From contig NZ_CP066370.1 in assembly GCF_016406325.1 (NCBI RefSeq), positions 3,844,001 to 3,908,000 on the forward strand: DNA of 64,000 nt, written 5' to 3'. The notes beneath the pieces were generated by a model, which was given only the letters and a program-made list of their open reading frames with translations, was not told where the DNA came from and searched no databases. Position numbers and translations under genes: made by a program. The stretch comes from Shewanella putrefaciens. GTDB taxonomy: Bacteria > Pseudomonadota > Gammaproteobacteria > Enterobacterales > Shewanellaceae. This document shows, piece by piece, positions 55,414 through 63,343 of the stretch (position 1 is its first letter; each line of letters begins with the position of its first letter).

Positions 55414-55520
55414 AAACCATTACCTCTCAAGATAGAAAGAGCATCATCTAATATTGTATTAGCCCAGCTACTACTTTGACCAGCAACATCATCAATTAAC
55501 TTCGGTACTATCGAGCCAGA
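55410..55520 (-). pseudogene. 3' remnant of the cognate toxin gene
   Basis: In frame on the minus strand, 36 codons (ending SWANTILDDALSILRGNGL) run to a TGA that overlaps the ATG of the Imm26-like gene. Immediately upstream the frame is closed by TAA (55521-55523). This looks like the last part of an Rhs or CDI-type toxin C-terminal domain whose remainder was deleted. Confidence 0.6.
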
Positions 55521-55547
55521 TTACAGTGAAGACTATTAGAGTGGCAC

Positions 55548-55615
55548 ATAACAAAGCACTGCTACGGAAAATTTACTCGCTAGCGCTCGCAAATTTCCGC
55601 AGAGTGCAGCGTTAT
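55548..55615. repeat. attC-like imperfect palindrome
   Basis: 68 bp with ATAAC at one end and GTTAT at the other; inner arms GCACT / AGTGC and CGGAAA(A)TTT / AAATTTCCG; mismatched 3-4 base spacers between the arms. This two-box architecture is that of integron attC sites. The outer boxes keep AAC/GTT but do not fit the full RYYYAAC/GTTRRRY consensus. No integrase gene is near. Confidence 0.5.
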
Positions 55616-55689
55616 CTCCATAGAAATTTTAATCCGAAACTAATGGATTTGAGTAAAAAATCTAACTCACTTATGTCCAAAAATGAGCT

Positions 55690-55723
55690 AGTGAATCACT
55701 CTACACCAGACTGATTCACGCCC
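55690..55723. repeat. Inverted repeat element, copy B
   Basis: GTGAATCA, 13 bases, TGATTCAC then GCCCCC; perfect 8-bp arms. Shares its right end with copies A and C. Confidence 0.55.
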
Positions 55724-55783
55724 CCCTAAAACCCGCCATCGCGCCTCGTTTTTGGCTCTTTGAGGGCGGTTTTTCCCCCTTAA

Positions 55784-55816
55784 GATGAATCAAATCTCCA
55801 GAGAATTGATTCAACG
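55784..55816. repeat. Inverted repeat element, copy C
   Basis: TGAATCAA, about 12 bases, TTGATTCA then ACGCC; 8-bp arms. Third member of the small family around the Imm26 island. Confidence 0.5.
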
Positions 55817-55943
55817 CCAACTTGATAAGGTTACAAGGCCAAAATAACGGGCTAGATATCTGGGCTTCCTGTTGCTTGTAGCTCAGAACAATCAGATAGC
55901 CTTCCTTCTATTTGACTCCATTTATGTGACTGGCACTGCAAAA

Positions 55944-55962
55944 CCTGACTATTTTAGTCAGG
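55944..55962. promoter_or_regulatory. Operator-like palindrome upstream of ytfE
   Basis: CCTGACTA-TTT-TAGTCAGG, perfect 8-bp arms, 68 bases before the ytfE start. It does not match the NsrR, NorR or Fnr/Dnr consensus, so the binding factor is unknown. It could also be a short RNA hairpin. Confidence 0.5.
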
Positions 55963-56029
55963 ATTAGTTGCCACAAACTAAAGCTGCAAATAATATGAAT
56001 GTAACTTTATTGCTGCTCTGGAGCTACTC

Positions 56030-56785
56030 ATGTCTGCTACTTCTGTCTCAAAAGATGCACAACTCCCACCCCATGGGTTTACTTCTCAACACAATCATTG
56101 GCTAGAACGAAAAATAGGTGAACTAGTGGCAGAAGACTTTCGCCGCGCACATGTATTTAGTCAATTTGGTATCGATTTTTGTTGTGGCGGCGGTAAATCA
56201 CTGGCGGTCGCCTGTGAGCGTGCAAATGTAGAGCCCGCAAAAGTGGTTGCTGCGCTGAATGCCGCAACACTTACCGGTTGCAAAGAAGATCAATTAAATC
56301 AATTACCCTTAGATCAACTTATCGAATATATAGAATCAACTCATCATCAATACGTGCGCGAAAAAGCCCCTTTACTCATAGAGTATTCAGAAAAGATGGT
56401 ACGGGCTCATGGCGAACATTATGCGGAAATAATCCCCTTTGCAGGCTGGGTTCGTGCCCTAATTGAAGATTTAATGCCGCATTTAATGAAAGAAGAAAAA
56501 ATACTCTTTCCTGCCATTCGCGCTCTCAGTCAGGGTGAACATGTTGAGGGTTGCTTTGGTCATATTGGTAATCCTATCAATGCTATGCAGCATGAGCACG
56601 AAGAAGCAGGGGCAATTTTGCAGAAATTACACGAATTAACCAATGACTTCACTCCACCAGAACATGCCTGCACAACATGGCGAGTATGCTATGCCACACT
56701 CGCTGAATTTGAAGCCGATTTACACCAACATATCCATTTAGAAAACAATATATTATTTCCTAAGAGCTTGGACTTAGCCCAATAA
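56030..56785 (+). CDS. ytfE: Iron-sulfur cluster repair di-iron protein YtfE/Ric (ScdA)
   Basis: The 251-residue protein has an N-terminal DUF542 domain with the FGIDFCCGGG motif (about 45-55) and a C-terminal hemerythrin-like domain whose His and Glu ligands are seen in MPHLMKEEKILFP, MQHEHEEAG and HQHIHLENNILFP. It repairs Fe-S clusters damaged by nitric oxide or peroxide. The N-terminus is about 20 residues longer than in E. coli; ATG and GGAGCTACTC upstream fit. Stand-alone with an operator-like palindrome ahead. Confidence 0.93.
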   Translation: MSATSVSKDAQLPPHGFTSQHNHWLERKIGELVAEDFRRAHVFSQFGIDFCCGGGKSLAVACERANVEPAKVVAALNAATLTGCKEDQLNQLPLDQLIEYIESTHHQYVREKAPLLIEYSEKMVRAHGEHYAEIIPFAGWVRALIEDLMPHLMKEEKILFPAIRALSQGEHVEGCFGHIGNPINAMQHEHEEAGAILQKLHELTNDFTPPEHACTTWRVCYATLAEFEADLHQHIHLENNILFPKSLDLAQ

Positions 56786-56906
56786 CTAACGACGCGATCC
56801 TCTTAAGTCATTAGTCCGATCCTGTCCCAAAGGCTAGACCCAGATCTGGCCTTTGAGTCATAGGCATGTTACAACAAACTTAAGTGCCGCTGATGGACAA
56901 GCAGCC

Positions 56907-57410
56907 ATGACATTTCAATCCTTTGCGCTCGACGATATTGCCAACTTACAAGAATCGGCTCAGGTGGAATTTAAACTCGCGGGTGGCCGTGACGGCCAAG
57001 GCCAACTGCCCGAGGATATTTGGGCAACTTATAGTTCTTTTGCCAACACCTTAGGTGGTGAGATCATCCTCGGCGTACGAGAAGAACGCGGTCAGTTCAC
57101 CATTGAAGGTATTCCTAATCCTCTGCCAGTATTACAAGAGTTTTGGGAAATCCTCGATGATCCACAGCGCACAAGCCACAATATTCTTGAGATTTCAGAT
57201 GTTCAGCTCATTGAAATTATGAATAAAAAACTTATCCGGATCCGAGTACCTCTCGCCTCTGAACACTTAAAGCCCATCTATATTGGCGGTAACGCTTACA
57301 CAGGTACGTATTTTCGAATAGGAGATGCCGACATGCACGCCAGCCGCCGACAGGTAAACCAATTATTAAGACGTGCCCATCTGTGCAATAAACAGATCAA
57401 GGCACGTTAA
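56907..57410 (+). CDS. AlbA_2 (Schlafen-type) DNA-binding domain protein
   Basis: The 167-residue protein is a stand-alone AlbA_2 domain: ESAQVEFKLAGG at about 14-25, then FANTLGGEIILGVREE, and a C-terminal YFRIGDADMHASRRQVNQLL. Larger relatives are regulators with helix-turn-helix parts; here no such extension exists. The ATG at 56907 is preferred; a TTG start 54 bases upstream would add residues with no family counterpart. Role unknown; lies 121 bases after ytfE on the same strand. Confidence 0.75.
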   Translation: MTFQSFALDDIANLQESAQVEFKLAGGRDGQGQLPEDIWATYSSFANTLGGEIILGVREERGQFTIEGIPNPLPVLQEFWEILDDPQRTSHNILEISDVQLIEIMNKKLIRIRVPLASEHLKPIYIGGNAYTGTYFRIGDADMHASRRQVNQLLRRAHLCNKQIKAR

Positions 57411-57417
57411 TCCAACG

Positions 57418-57996
57418 CTAAAACCCGGCGAGTAAATATCCACCCATAGCAGCTATTGCCGCGCCAGAAAAGCGCATCAATTTACGCTGACCTGTAACAC
57501 GTTGCATACCGAGTCCTATCATCACACCGCCTAAATGAATTACCGCGGTGCCACATAAAAAACCAAGGGCATAGAGTACTGGGCTGGCTAATTCTGGCAT
57601 TTCTGCACCATGGGCATGCCCATGGAATATGGCAAAGACCCCAACAAAAGCCATGGCAAATAACAGAGGCAGCTGACGGTCAAAAGCAATAGCCAGGCCG
57701 AGTAATAATACCGATAGAGCAATGCCGATTTCCACGAAAGGCACAGGAATCGCGTATAACCCTAAAATACCACCGACTAACATAAAGGTGACAAAAGCTA
57801 AGGGGACCGTCCAAATCGCACGACCACCCAGTTGAGTACTGAGCATCCCCACACTTAACATCGCCAGCAGATGATCAAACCCCAACACTGGATGATTAAA
57901 TCCAGACATAAAACCACCACCAGAATGAATTTCATGGGCGGATGCTGGAGCAATAAACAATAGAGTAAATAGGGTTAATAAGCATAAACGTGCCAT
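57418..57996 (-). CDS. HupE/UreJ family membrane protein
   Basis: The 192-residue protein has a signal peptide (LFTLLFIAPASA) followed by six membrane segments and the HupE motif HPVLGFDHLLAMLSVG (about 35-50), plus the His-rich loop FHGHAHGAEMP. The family transports nickel or cobalt, often beside hydrogenase or urease genes. None is seen here, so the cargo is open. Convergent with the AlbA_2 gene, 7 bases apart. Confidence 0.88.
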   Translation of the reverse strand: MARLCLLTLFTLLFIAPASAHEIHSGGGFMSGFNHPVLGFDHLLAMLSVGMLSTQLGGRAIWTVPLAFVTFMLVGGILGLYAIPVPFVEIGIALSVLLLGLAIAFDRQLPLLFAMAFVGVFAIFHGHAHGAEMPELASPVLYALGFLCGTAVIHLGGVMIGLGMQRVTGQRKLMRFSGAAIAAMGGYLLAGF

Positions 57997-58140
57997 ATCA
58001 GCATCCTTGGTGAATAAGTTTTTGTTTTAATAAGGTTAAATGATAACCAAAACTCTACTGTAAAAAAGGAATATAAACTTTGATCCTAATCACCCTAGAT
58101 GGGCAAAAATCGAGGCTTAGTTGCCCAGACTAAAGCCACA

Positions 58141-58863
58141 CTATGGCACGAGTATTTCAACTAATGAATCTAAAGAAGCCACCTCTAGGTGGGGCAAAAG
58201 CGCGGCAATTGGCAAGGATGCAACTTGTCCAAAACTAGGGTTAAGCCAAACTGACTGACACCCCGCTAAGCGTGCACCACGCACATCGGCATTCATACTA
58301 TCGCCCACATGCAAAAGGTGTTGCGGTCCAATATCTAAGCGAGTACAGGCAAGGTAAAACATATCCTTCGCAGGCTTCATATGCACACCTTGGCCTGGAC
58401 GCAAAACAAACTCAAAAGCATCTCCAAGCCCAATACGTTCAGGATCCACATTGCCATTGGTGATCCCTACCAATTTAAAATGTCCTGATAGCTGTTCGAG
58501 CAGTGAGAGCACAGCGTCAGAAACCTTAAAATGACTACGGTGGAAATAAAAGCAATCTAAACCTTCTTTCGCGCCCCGTTCGGCTTCGCTTTCACAATAA
58601 CCCAGTTGTAATAACCCTTGGCGAAGGGTGGCAACTCTTGCTGCAGACGTATCATGTGCTAACTCGGGAATTTGCTGCAGAAGTTGTAATTTCAACCTTC
58701 GCCAGTCGAAGGCTTGCCATGCCTTGGTGAGTGGAAAAGCCCGATGCAAAAACTGAGTTAACTCGGCTTCGGCATTTAAAATATAAGGTTGATTGTCGTA
58801 CAGGGTATCATCGAGATCGAAACTGATCGCTTGAATATTTTGAGGTCTAAGATAACAACGCAT
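58141..58863 (-). CDS. yigB: HAD-like hydrolase YigB (ARPP phosphatase)
   Basis: The 240-residue HAD phosphatase has motif I ISFDLDDTLYDN, motif II LVGITNGNV, a conserved Lys in HMKPAKDMF and motif IV LLHVGDSMNADVRGA. E. coli YigB dephosphorylates the riboflavin precursor 5-amino-6-(5-phosphoribitylamino)uracil. The ATG overlaps the xerC stop (TAATG). The order xerC-yigB is shared with E. coli. Confidence 0.9.
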   Translation of the reverse strand: MRCYLRPQNIQAISFDLDDTLYDNQPYILNAEAELTQFLHRAFPLTKAWQAFDWRRLKLQLLQQIPELAHDTSAARVATLRQGLLQLGYCESEAERGAKEGLDCFYFHRSHFKVSDAVLSLLEQLSGHFKLVGITNGNVDPERIGLGDAFEFVLRPGQGVHMKPAKDMFYLACTRLDIGPQHLLHVGDSMNADVRGARLAGCQSVWLNPSFGQVASLPIAALLPHLEVASLDSLVEILVP

Positions 58864-59771
58864 TATTTATCCTGCTGTTTTTTCGCTCTAGGATGGGCGC
58901 TATCATACACCTTCGCAAGATGTTGGAAATCTAGACTGGTATAAATTTGTGTCGTTGAGAGGTTTGCATGGCCTAATAATTCCTGCACAGCACGCAGATC
59001 GGCACTCGACTCCAACATATGAGTCGCAAAAGAATGACGTAATTTATGGGGATGGACTCGCACTGATAACGCTTGTTCCTGCCCCCACTTTGCCATCCGC
59101 GACTGGATACTCCGATGAGATAATCGTCTACCTTTTCCCGTTACAAACAATGCACAATCTTCGCAAGGAATTTGCTGACGACATACAAGCCATGCCTCTA
59201 ATGCCTTAATGGCATAACTGCCTACTGGCACAATACGCTCTTTATTGCCTTTACCTAATACTCTAACTTCACGCAGATCGTACTGTACACTTGATAAATT
59301 GAGTGCTGCTAACTCGGCAAGACGTAATCCGCTGGAATAAAACAATTCCATCATGGCTTTATCTCGCAGCGTTAAGGGATCTGTACCTTCAATTTCAAGT
59401 AAATGAGTAAGGGAATCGACATCCATATTTTTAGGCAGTGGCTTGGCTTGTTTAGGTGCACTGAGTCCTTTGGCTGGATTAACCGCTATCATCCCTTCCC
59501 GCAGTAAAAACTCACCCCACTGTTTGATCGCAGATAAACACAAGGAAAGCGAGCGAGGGCTCAAGCCTTTGCGGTGTAATTTTGCGAGCACTTGTTGCCA
59601 ATGCTCTCGACCCACATTAAGTAAGGTAACGTCTTTAGGTAATAGCGTACTAACACGATTTAGTTCATAGAGATAGTTATGCACAGTGTGAGCCGACAAC
59701 TGCCGCTCTGAATGTAAATAACGCTCATAGTCCTGCAGGCATGTCACTTCGAGGTCCGACATATCGCCCAT
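58863..59771 (-). CDS. xerC: Tyrosine recombinase XerC
   Basis: The 302-residue site-specific recombinase acts with XerD at dif to resolve chromosome dimers. An N-terminal SAM-like domain (about 10-95) precedes the catalytic domain with [10 protein letters not shown] (first catalytic Arg), [15 protein letters not shown] (His and Arg) and the nucleophile tyrosine in [15 protein letters not shown] lies 7 bases before the ATG at 59771, which decides the start against a second ATG nine bases later. Confidence 0.95.
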   Translation of the reverse strand: MGDMSDLEVTCLQDYERYLHSERQLSAHTVHNYLYELNRVSTLLPKDVTLLNVGREHWQQVLAKLHRKGLSPRSLSLCLSAIKQWGEFLLREGMIAVNPAKGLSAPKQAKPLPKNMDVDSLTHLLEIEGTDPLTLRDKAMMELFYSSGLRLAELAALNLSSVQYDLREVRVLGKGNKERIVPVGSYAIKALEAWLVCRQQIPCEDCALFVTGKGRRLSHRSIQSRMAKWGQEQALSVRVHPHKLRHSFATHMLESSADLRAVQELLGHANLSTTQIYTSLDFQHLAKVYDSAHPRAKKQQDK

Positions 59772-59853
59772 TCGCGTACTCCTATCGGTTCCTTATCCGT
59801 CTCTATCAGATAGACGTTATTCCTAAACATAAGTTTAAGTAACAGTCTAAAAA

Positions 59854-60489
59854 TCATAATTTAGCTAACATATACGCCAATAAACGACGTAACTGCTCAA
59901 GCAGCATATTATCCATATCAGGGTGAAAATGAGTCGCATCTTGGCTAGCGATAGCAAAAATAACGGGAATATCTTCGGCTAGCTTCACTAAAGCAACAGA
60001 GCCCACTTCAGCACCAAAAAGTCGCTTGGCTTCTTGCTGGGTTAAACGGCCAAAATAATGTCCCTTGCGTAGACGTTGTTCCCAAATCGCCTTCATCTCG
60101 ATATCCACATCGAGAACATTGATTAAACGTACATGGCTAAAATTAAACTGCTGCTTTAAATTATCAGCGAGCACTTCCTTAAGGGAGATTAAATCAGCGC
60201 AATTCAATAACTTGAAAGATAACTCAGTATTGAAAAGGTAAATTTTTTCATTACGCGCTGCCATGGTCAGCAAGCTCGTAATTTCTTCCTCAAGCAAGGT
60301 GACTCGTTGACGCAGCATTTCTTGGCGTCGCTCTACTAATGAAATCGCACCACGTTCTGTATGGGGCAAACGCATTGCCAGCAATAGCTCAGGATAACGA
60401 TTGAAAAAATCAGGATTATCCAGCAGATACTCGCGAATAATCAACTCATCAAAGGGCACATTCGTCTGTGGCATCAAAGGCTCTGTCAT
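59854..60489 (-). CDS. DUF484 family protein
   Basis: The 211-residue protein has the DUF484 pattern: [19 protein letters not shown] near the N-terminus, a coiled coil (about 50-80) and a GAF-like C-terminal half. It is conserved between dapF and xerC in gammaproteobacteria; function unknown. The ATG overlaps the dapF stop by 4 bases (ATGA). 82 bases separate it from xerC. Confidence 0.9.
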   Translation of the reverse strand: MTEPLMPQTNVPFDELIIREYLLDNPDFFNRYPELLLAMRLPHTERGAISLVERRQEMLRQRVTLLEEEITSLLTMAARNEKIYLFNTELSFKLLNCADLISLKEVLADNLKQQFNFSHVRLINVLDVDIEMKAIWEQRLRKGHYFGRLTQQEAKRLFGAEVGSVALVKLAEDIPVIFAIASQDATHFHPDMDNMLLEQLRRLLAYMLAKL

Positions 60490-61313
60490 AGCTGAATTTG
60501 TCCATCATAAACATGTTGTGCTGGCCCCGTCATCCACAGGGGTTTACCCTCGCCTTCCCAGTTGATGGTTAACGTGCCTCCCGGTAAATCCACACGGACT
60601 TGCTGATCAAGTTTACCTTGTATTTGACCCACAACCACTGCAGCGCAGGCACCTGTGCCACAAGCTAAGGTTTCAGCAGCTCCGCGCTCATAAACACGCA
60701 GTTTAATATGGCCAGAGTTTATCACCTGCATAAATCCGACATTCACCCCACGCGGAAAGCGTTCATGTTTTGTCAGCAAAGCACCAATCTCGGCAACGGC
60801 GGCACTGGCCACATCTTCCACATCAAGCACGCAATGGGGATTGCCCATAGAAGCGGCGCCACATAAAAAAGTTTGCTGCGCAGTTTGCAGTAAATATGTT
60901 TTTTCAGGCTTTTTAGCTTTAAAGGGAATAAGGCTTGGTTCAAGTATCGGAACACCCATATTCACCGTCACAGTTCCATCGCGCTCCAAACGCAATGTCA
61001 TTTTGCCAGATGAAGTACTAACACGAATTTTGTTCTTATTTGTTAGTCCTTTATTGCGCACAAAACGGGCAAAACAGCGAGCACCATTACCACACTGCTC
61101 AACTTCACTGCCATCGGCATTAAAGATGCGATAGTGAAAATCTAAATCCGGATCATAGGGCGGCTCGACCAAGAGTAGTTGGTCAAAACCTATACCAAAG
61201 TTACGGTCGGCTAAACGGCGGATCTGCTCAGGCGAAAAGAACACGTTCTGCGTGACACCATCGACCACCATAAAATCGTTGCCCAGTCCGTGCATCTTAG
61301 TGAATTGGATCAA
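60486..61313 (-). CDS. dapF: Diaminopimelate epimerase
   Basis: The 275-residue enzyme converts LL- to meso-diaminopimelate for lysine and cell-wall synthesis. The two active-site cysteines lie in [10 protein letters not shown] and [11 protein letters not shown]. The start is a TTG (61313) with AAAGGA 8 bases upstream; the N-terminus then matches family members ([13 protein letters not shown]). lysA lies upstream on the same strand, so both belong to one lysine operon. Confidence 0.96.
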   Translation of the reverse strand: MIQFTKMHGLGNDFMVVDGVTQNVFFSPEQIRRLADRNFGIGFDQLLLVEPPYDPDLDFHYRIFNADGSEVEQCGNGARCFARFVRNKGLTNKNKIRVSTSSGKMTLRLERDGTVTVNMGVPILEPSLIPFKAKKPEKTYLLQTAQQTFLCGAASMGNPHCVLDVEDVASAAVAEIGALLTKHERFPRGVNVGFMQVINSGHIKLRVYERGAAETLACGTGACAAVVVGQIQGKLDQQVRVDLPGGTLTINWEGEGKPLWMTGPAQHVYDGQIQL

Positions 61314-61333
61314 GATACTTATCCTTTAAGCCG

Positions 61334-61367
61334 AGGCGCTGTTTATTCAATAATAAACCAAGCGCCT
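61334..61367. terminator. Hairpin between lysA and dapF
   Basis: AGGCGCT-GTTTATT / AATAAAC-CA-AGCGCCT, two 7-bp stems with a 4-base loop. No T-run on the coding strand, so probably an mRNA stability element or a weak terminator rather than a strong stop between the two genes. Confidence 0.5.
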
Positions 61368-61389
61368 GAATCAATATAATTTTTCTAGT

Positions 61390-62634
61390 TTACGGCAGGA
61401 GTTGCTCACCTTGCCAGAGTTGAGATATTTTTTCTCGCTCACGCACTAAGAAAGCGTGCTCGCCATCGACCATCACTTCAGCCGCACGGGGACGAGTATT
61501 GTAATTGGATGCCATAGCAAAACCATAGGCACCACTTGAACGCACCGCAAGTAGATCGCCAGCAGCTAAAGCCAGCTTGCGTTCTTTACCTAGAAAATCG
61601 CCTGTTTCACACACAGGGCCTACAATATCAAATTCATAGGCCTCAGAGTCTCTTGGCGCTACTGGGATAATATTTTGCCATGCACTATAAAGTGCGGGGC
61701 GAATTAGGTCATTCATCGCGCCATCGACAATCGCAAAACGCTTGTCGCTGTTTTCTTTCAGATAAAGCACCTGAGTGACAAAAATCCCCGCATTAGCTGC
61801 AATCGCACGGCCAGGCTCGAAAATCAGTTTAAGTTTACGGTTGCCTAAACGCTTGAGTAACGCAGCCGCATATACATCGGGATGTGGTGGCGTTTCATCA
61901 TCATAGGTCACTCCTAAACCACCGCCTACATCGAAATGTTCGATAACAATTCCTTGCTCAGCCAGACGATCTATGAGCGCCAGCATACGATCCATTGCAT
62001 CAAGAAATGGTTGGATCTCAGTGAGTTGTGACCCGATATGACAATCGACACCTTTCACTTTTAGATGTGGTAACGCATGGGCACGGGCGAAAACAATTTC
62101 AGCCTCATCCATAGCAATGCCAAATTTGTTTTCCTTAAGGCCGGTCGAAATATAGGGATGGGTTCCTGCATCCACATCGGGATTAATCCGCAATGAAACG
62201 GGTGCTACTTTACCTAAACGACCCGCAACCAGATTTAACTGCTCAAGCTCGGCGCTTGATTCGACGTTAAAACAGTAAATACCCAGATTAAGCGCTTGCT
62301 CCATCTCGGCAACGGTTTTTCCCACACCAGAAAACACCACTTTAGCGGGGGAGCCTCCTGCTTCGATAACCCTTGCCAACTCACCGCCAGACACAATATC
62401 AAAACCACTGCCTAAACGTGCCAGCACATTCAGTACGGCCAAGTTAGCGTTGGCTTTGACCGCATAACAAATGAGGTGTGGATGATCCATAACGGCATTA
62501 TTAAAAGCATGCCAATGGCGCTCAAGTGTCGCACGGGAATATATATATAGTGGTGTGCCATAGGTTTTGGCTAAATCAGCAACCTGACAGCCTTCGGCGT
62601 GCAGGGCATTATTATGGTAGAGAAAGTGATCCAA
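61390..62634 (-). CDS. lysA: Diaminopimelate decarboxylase
   Basis: The 414-residue PLP enzyme makes lysine from meso-diaminopimelate, the last step of the pathway. The PLP lysine lies in CYAVKANANLAVL; SGGELARVI, HIGSQLTEI, GGGLGVTYDDE and the C-terminal CETGDFLGKER and GAYGFAMASNYN motifs follow. The start is TTG 62634 with AAGGA 8 bases before it. Located between lptM and dapF as in other gammaproteobacteria. Confidence 0.96.
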   Translation of the reverse strand: MDHFLYHNNALHAEGCQVADLAKTYGTPLYIYSRATLERHWHAFNNAVMDHPHLICYAVKANANLAVLNVLARLGSGFDIVSGGELARVIEAGGSPAKVVFSGVGKTVAEMEQALNLGIYCFNVESSAELEQLNLVAGRLGKVAPVSLRINPDVDAGTHPYISTGLKENKFGIAMDEAEIVFARAHALPHLKVKGVDCHIGSQLTEIQPFLDAMDRMLALIDRLAEQGIVIEHFDVGGGLGVTYDDETPPHPDVYAAALLKRLGNRKLKLIFEPGRAIAANAGIFVTQVLYLKENSDKRFAIVDGAMNDLIRPALYSAWQNIIPVAPRDSEAYEFDIVGPVCETGDFLGKERKLALAAGDLLAVRSSGAYGFAMASNYNTRPRAAEVMVDGEHAFLVREREKISQLWQGEQLLP

Positions 62635-62685
62635 TATCCGATTCCTTACTGTGCTTAGCTGCGAGAATAATGTTAGTTAGGCTAA

Positions 62686-62892
62686 TTAGCGTATCTGTTC
62701 AGTTTTAACTCGCGTTTCTGTTGTGGCTTCAGCCTGCTCTTCAGGCGTTAGCATTGGCTTGGGTGCCACGACTTTTTTAGGCGGGCTCACTTGGGGCGCT
62801 GGCGTTTTATATAAAGGGCCTTTCTGACCGCATGCCGTAATGAATAGGCTACCAAGCAATAACAATAAAAACAGTCTCATTTTTCTCAACAT
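62686..62892 (-). CDS. lptM: LPS translocon maturation lipoprotein LptM (YifL)
   Basis: This 68-residue lipoprotein has the lipobox FITAC and the mature N-terminus CGQKGPLY, the invariant LptM signature. It aids disulfide maturation of LptD at the outer membrane. The C-terminal part is Pro/Lys-rich and low-complexity. Starts are possible at 62892 or 62880; the first is listed. Upstream of lysA, 51 bases apart. Confidence 0.9.
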   Translation of the reverse strand: MLRKMRLFLLLLLGSLFITACGQKGPLYKTPAPQVSPPKKVVAPKPMLTPEEQAEATTETRVKTEQIR

Positions 62893-62959
62893 CTGTGCAT
62901 CTGGTGGCTAATAGCCTTATAATCGCACCCATCTTGACGAAAGCAAAGGATAGAAATGC

Positions 62960-63289
62960 ATGGCTATGACAGATACAGAATTTCACCAGCTCGCCGATGA
63001 CATGTTCCAAGCCATAGAGAGCGCGATTGAAACGGCAATTGATGAGCAAGATGCCGATGTCGATATCGATGCCAGCGGCAACGTATTGCAATTGGAATTT
63101 GTAGATGGCTCTAAGATTGTGATCAACAAGCAAGAACCTTTGCATGAGATTTGGGTTGCAACGCGGTTTGGCGGCTATCACTTTGGCTTTGTAGAGGGTA
63201 AATGGCTAGATGGCCGTAATGGCGGTGAATTTATGCCATTCGTTCAAGACTCTATACTGCGCCAAGGCGGTATAAAACTTAGCTTCTAA
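62960..63289 (+). CDS. cyaY: Iron donor protein CyaY (frataxin homologue)
   Basis: The 109-residue frataxin has the N-terminal acidic helix ([20 protein letters not shown]), [33 protein letters not shown] and the C-terminal strand pair. It regulates Fe-S cluster assembly on IscU. The gene is divergent from lptM and convergent with cyaA. An ATG two codons later is an alternative start. Confidence 0.95.
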   Translation: MAMTDTEFHQLADDMFQAIESAIETAIDEQDADVDIDASGNVLQLEFVDGSKIVINKQEPLHEIWVATRFGGYHFGFVEGKWLDGRNGGEFMPFVQDSILRQGGIKLSF

Positions 63290-63302
63290 GACACGACAAC
63301 AT

Positions 63303-63329
63303 AACCATAGGAGCTTAGGCTCCCATGGT
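63303..63329. terminator. Hairpin between convergent cyaY and cyaA
   Basis: Imperfect stem ACCATAGGAGC / GGCTCCCATGGT around a 3-base loop, in the 54-base convergent gap. No long T-run. Confidence 0.45.
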
Positions 63330-63343
63330 GCAAATTAGTACGA

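Larger units (their letters stand above)
55521..56029. other. Intergenic region with attC-like palindrome and inverted repeats
   Basis: No convincing gene. Contents: attC-like palindrome 55548-55615; copy B of the inverted repeat 55690-55723; copy C 55784-55816; a possible terminator stem (AAAACCCGCC / GGGCGGTTTT, 55727-55772); a perfect operator-like palindrome 55944-55962 before ytfE. A 62-codon frame at 55526-55714 covers the attC-like element and is probably spurious. Confidence 0.55.

Noticed and set aside
55526..55714. 62-codon ORF right of the Imm26 island
   Set aside because: It spans the attC-like palindrome, so its sequence is dictated by the inverted repeat, and it has no ribosome binding site.
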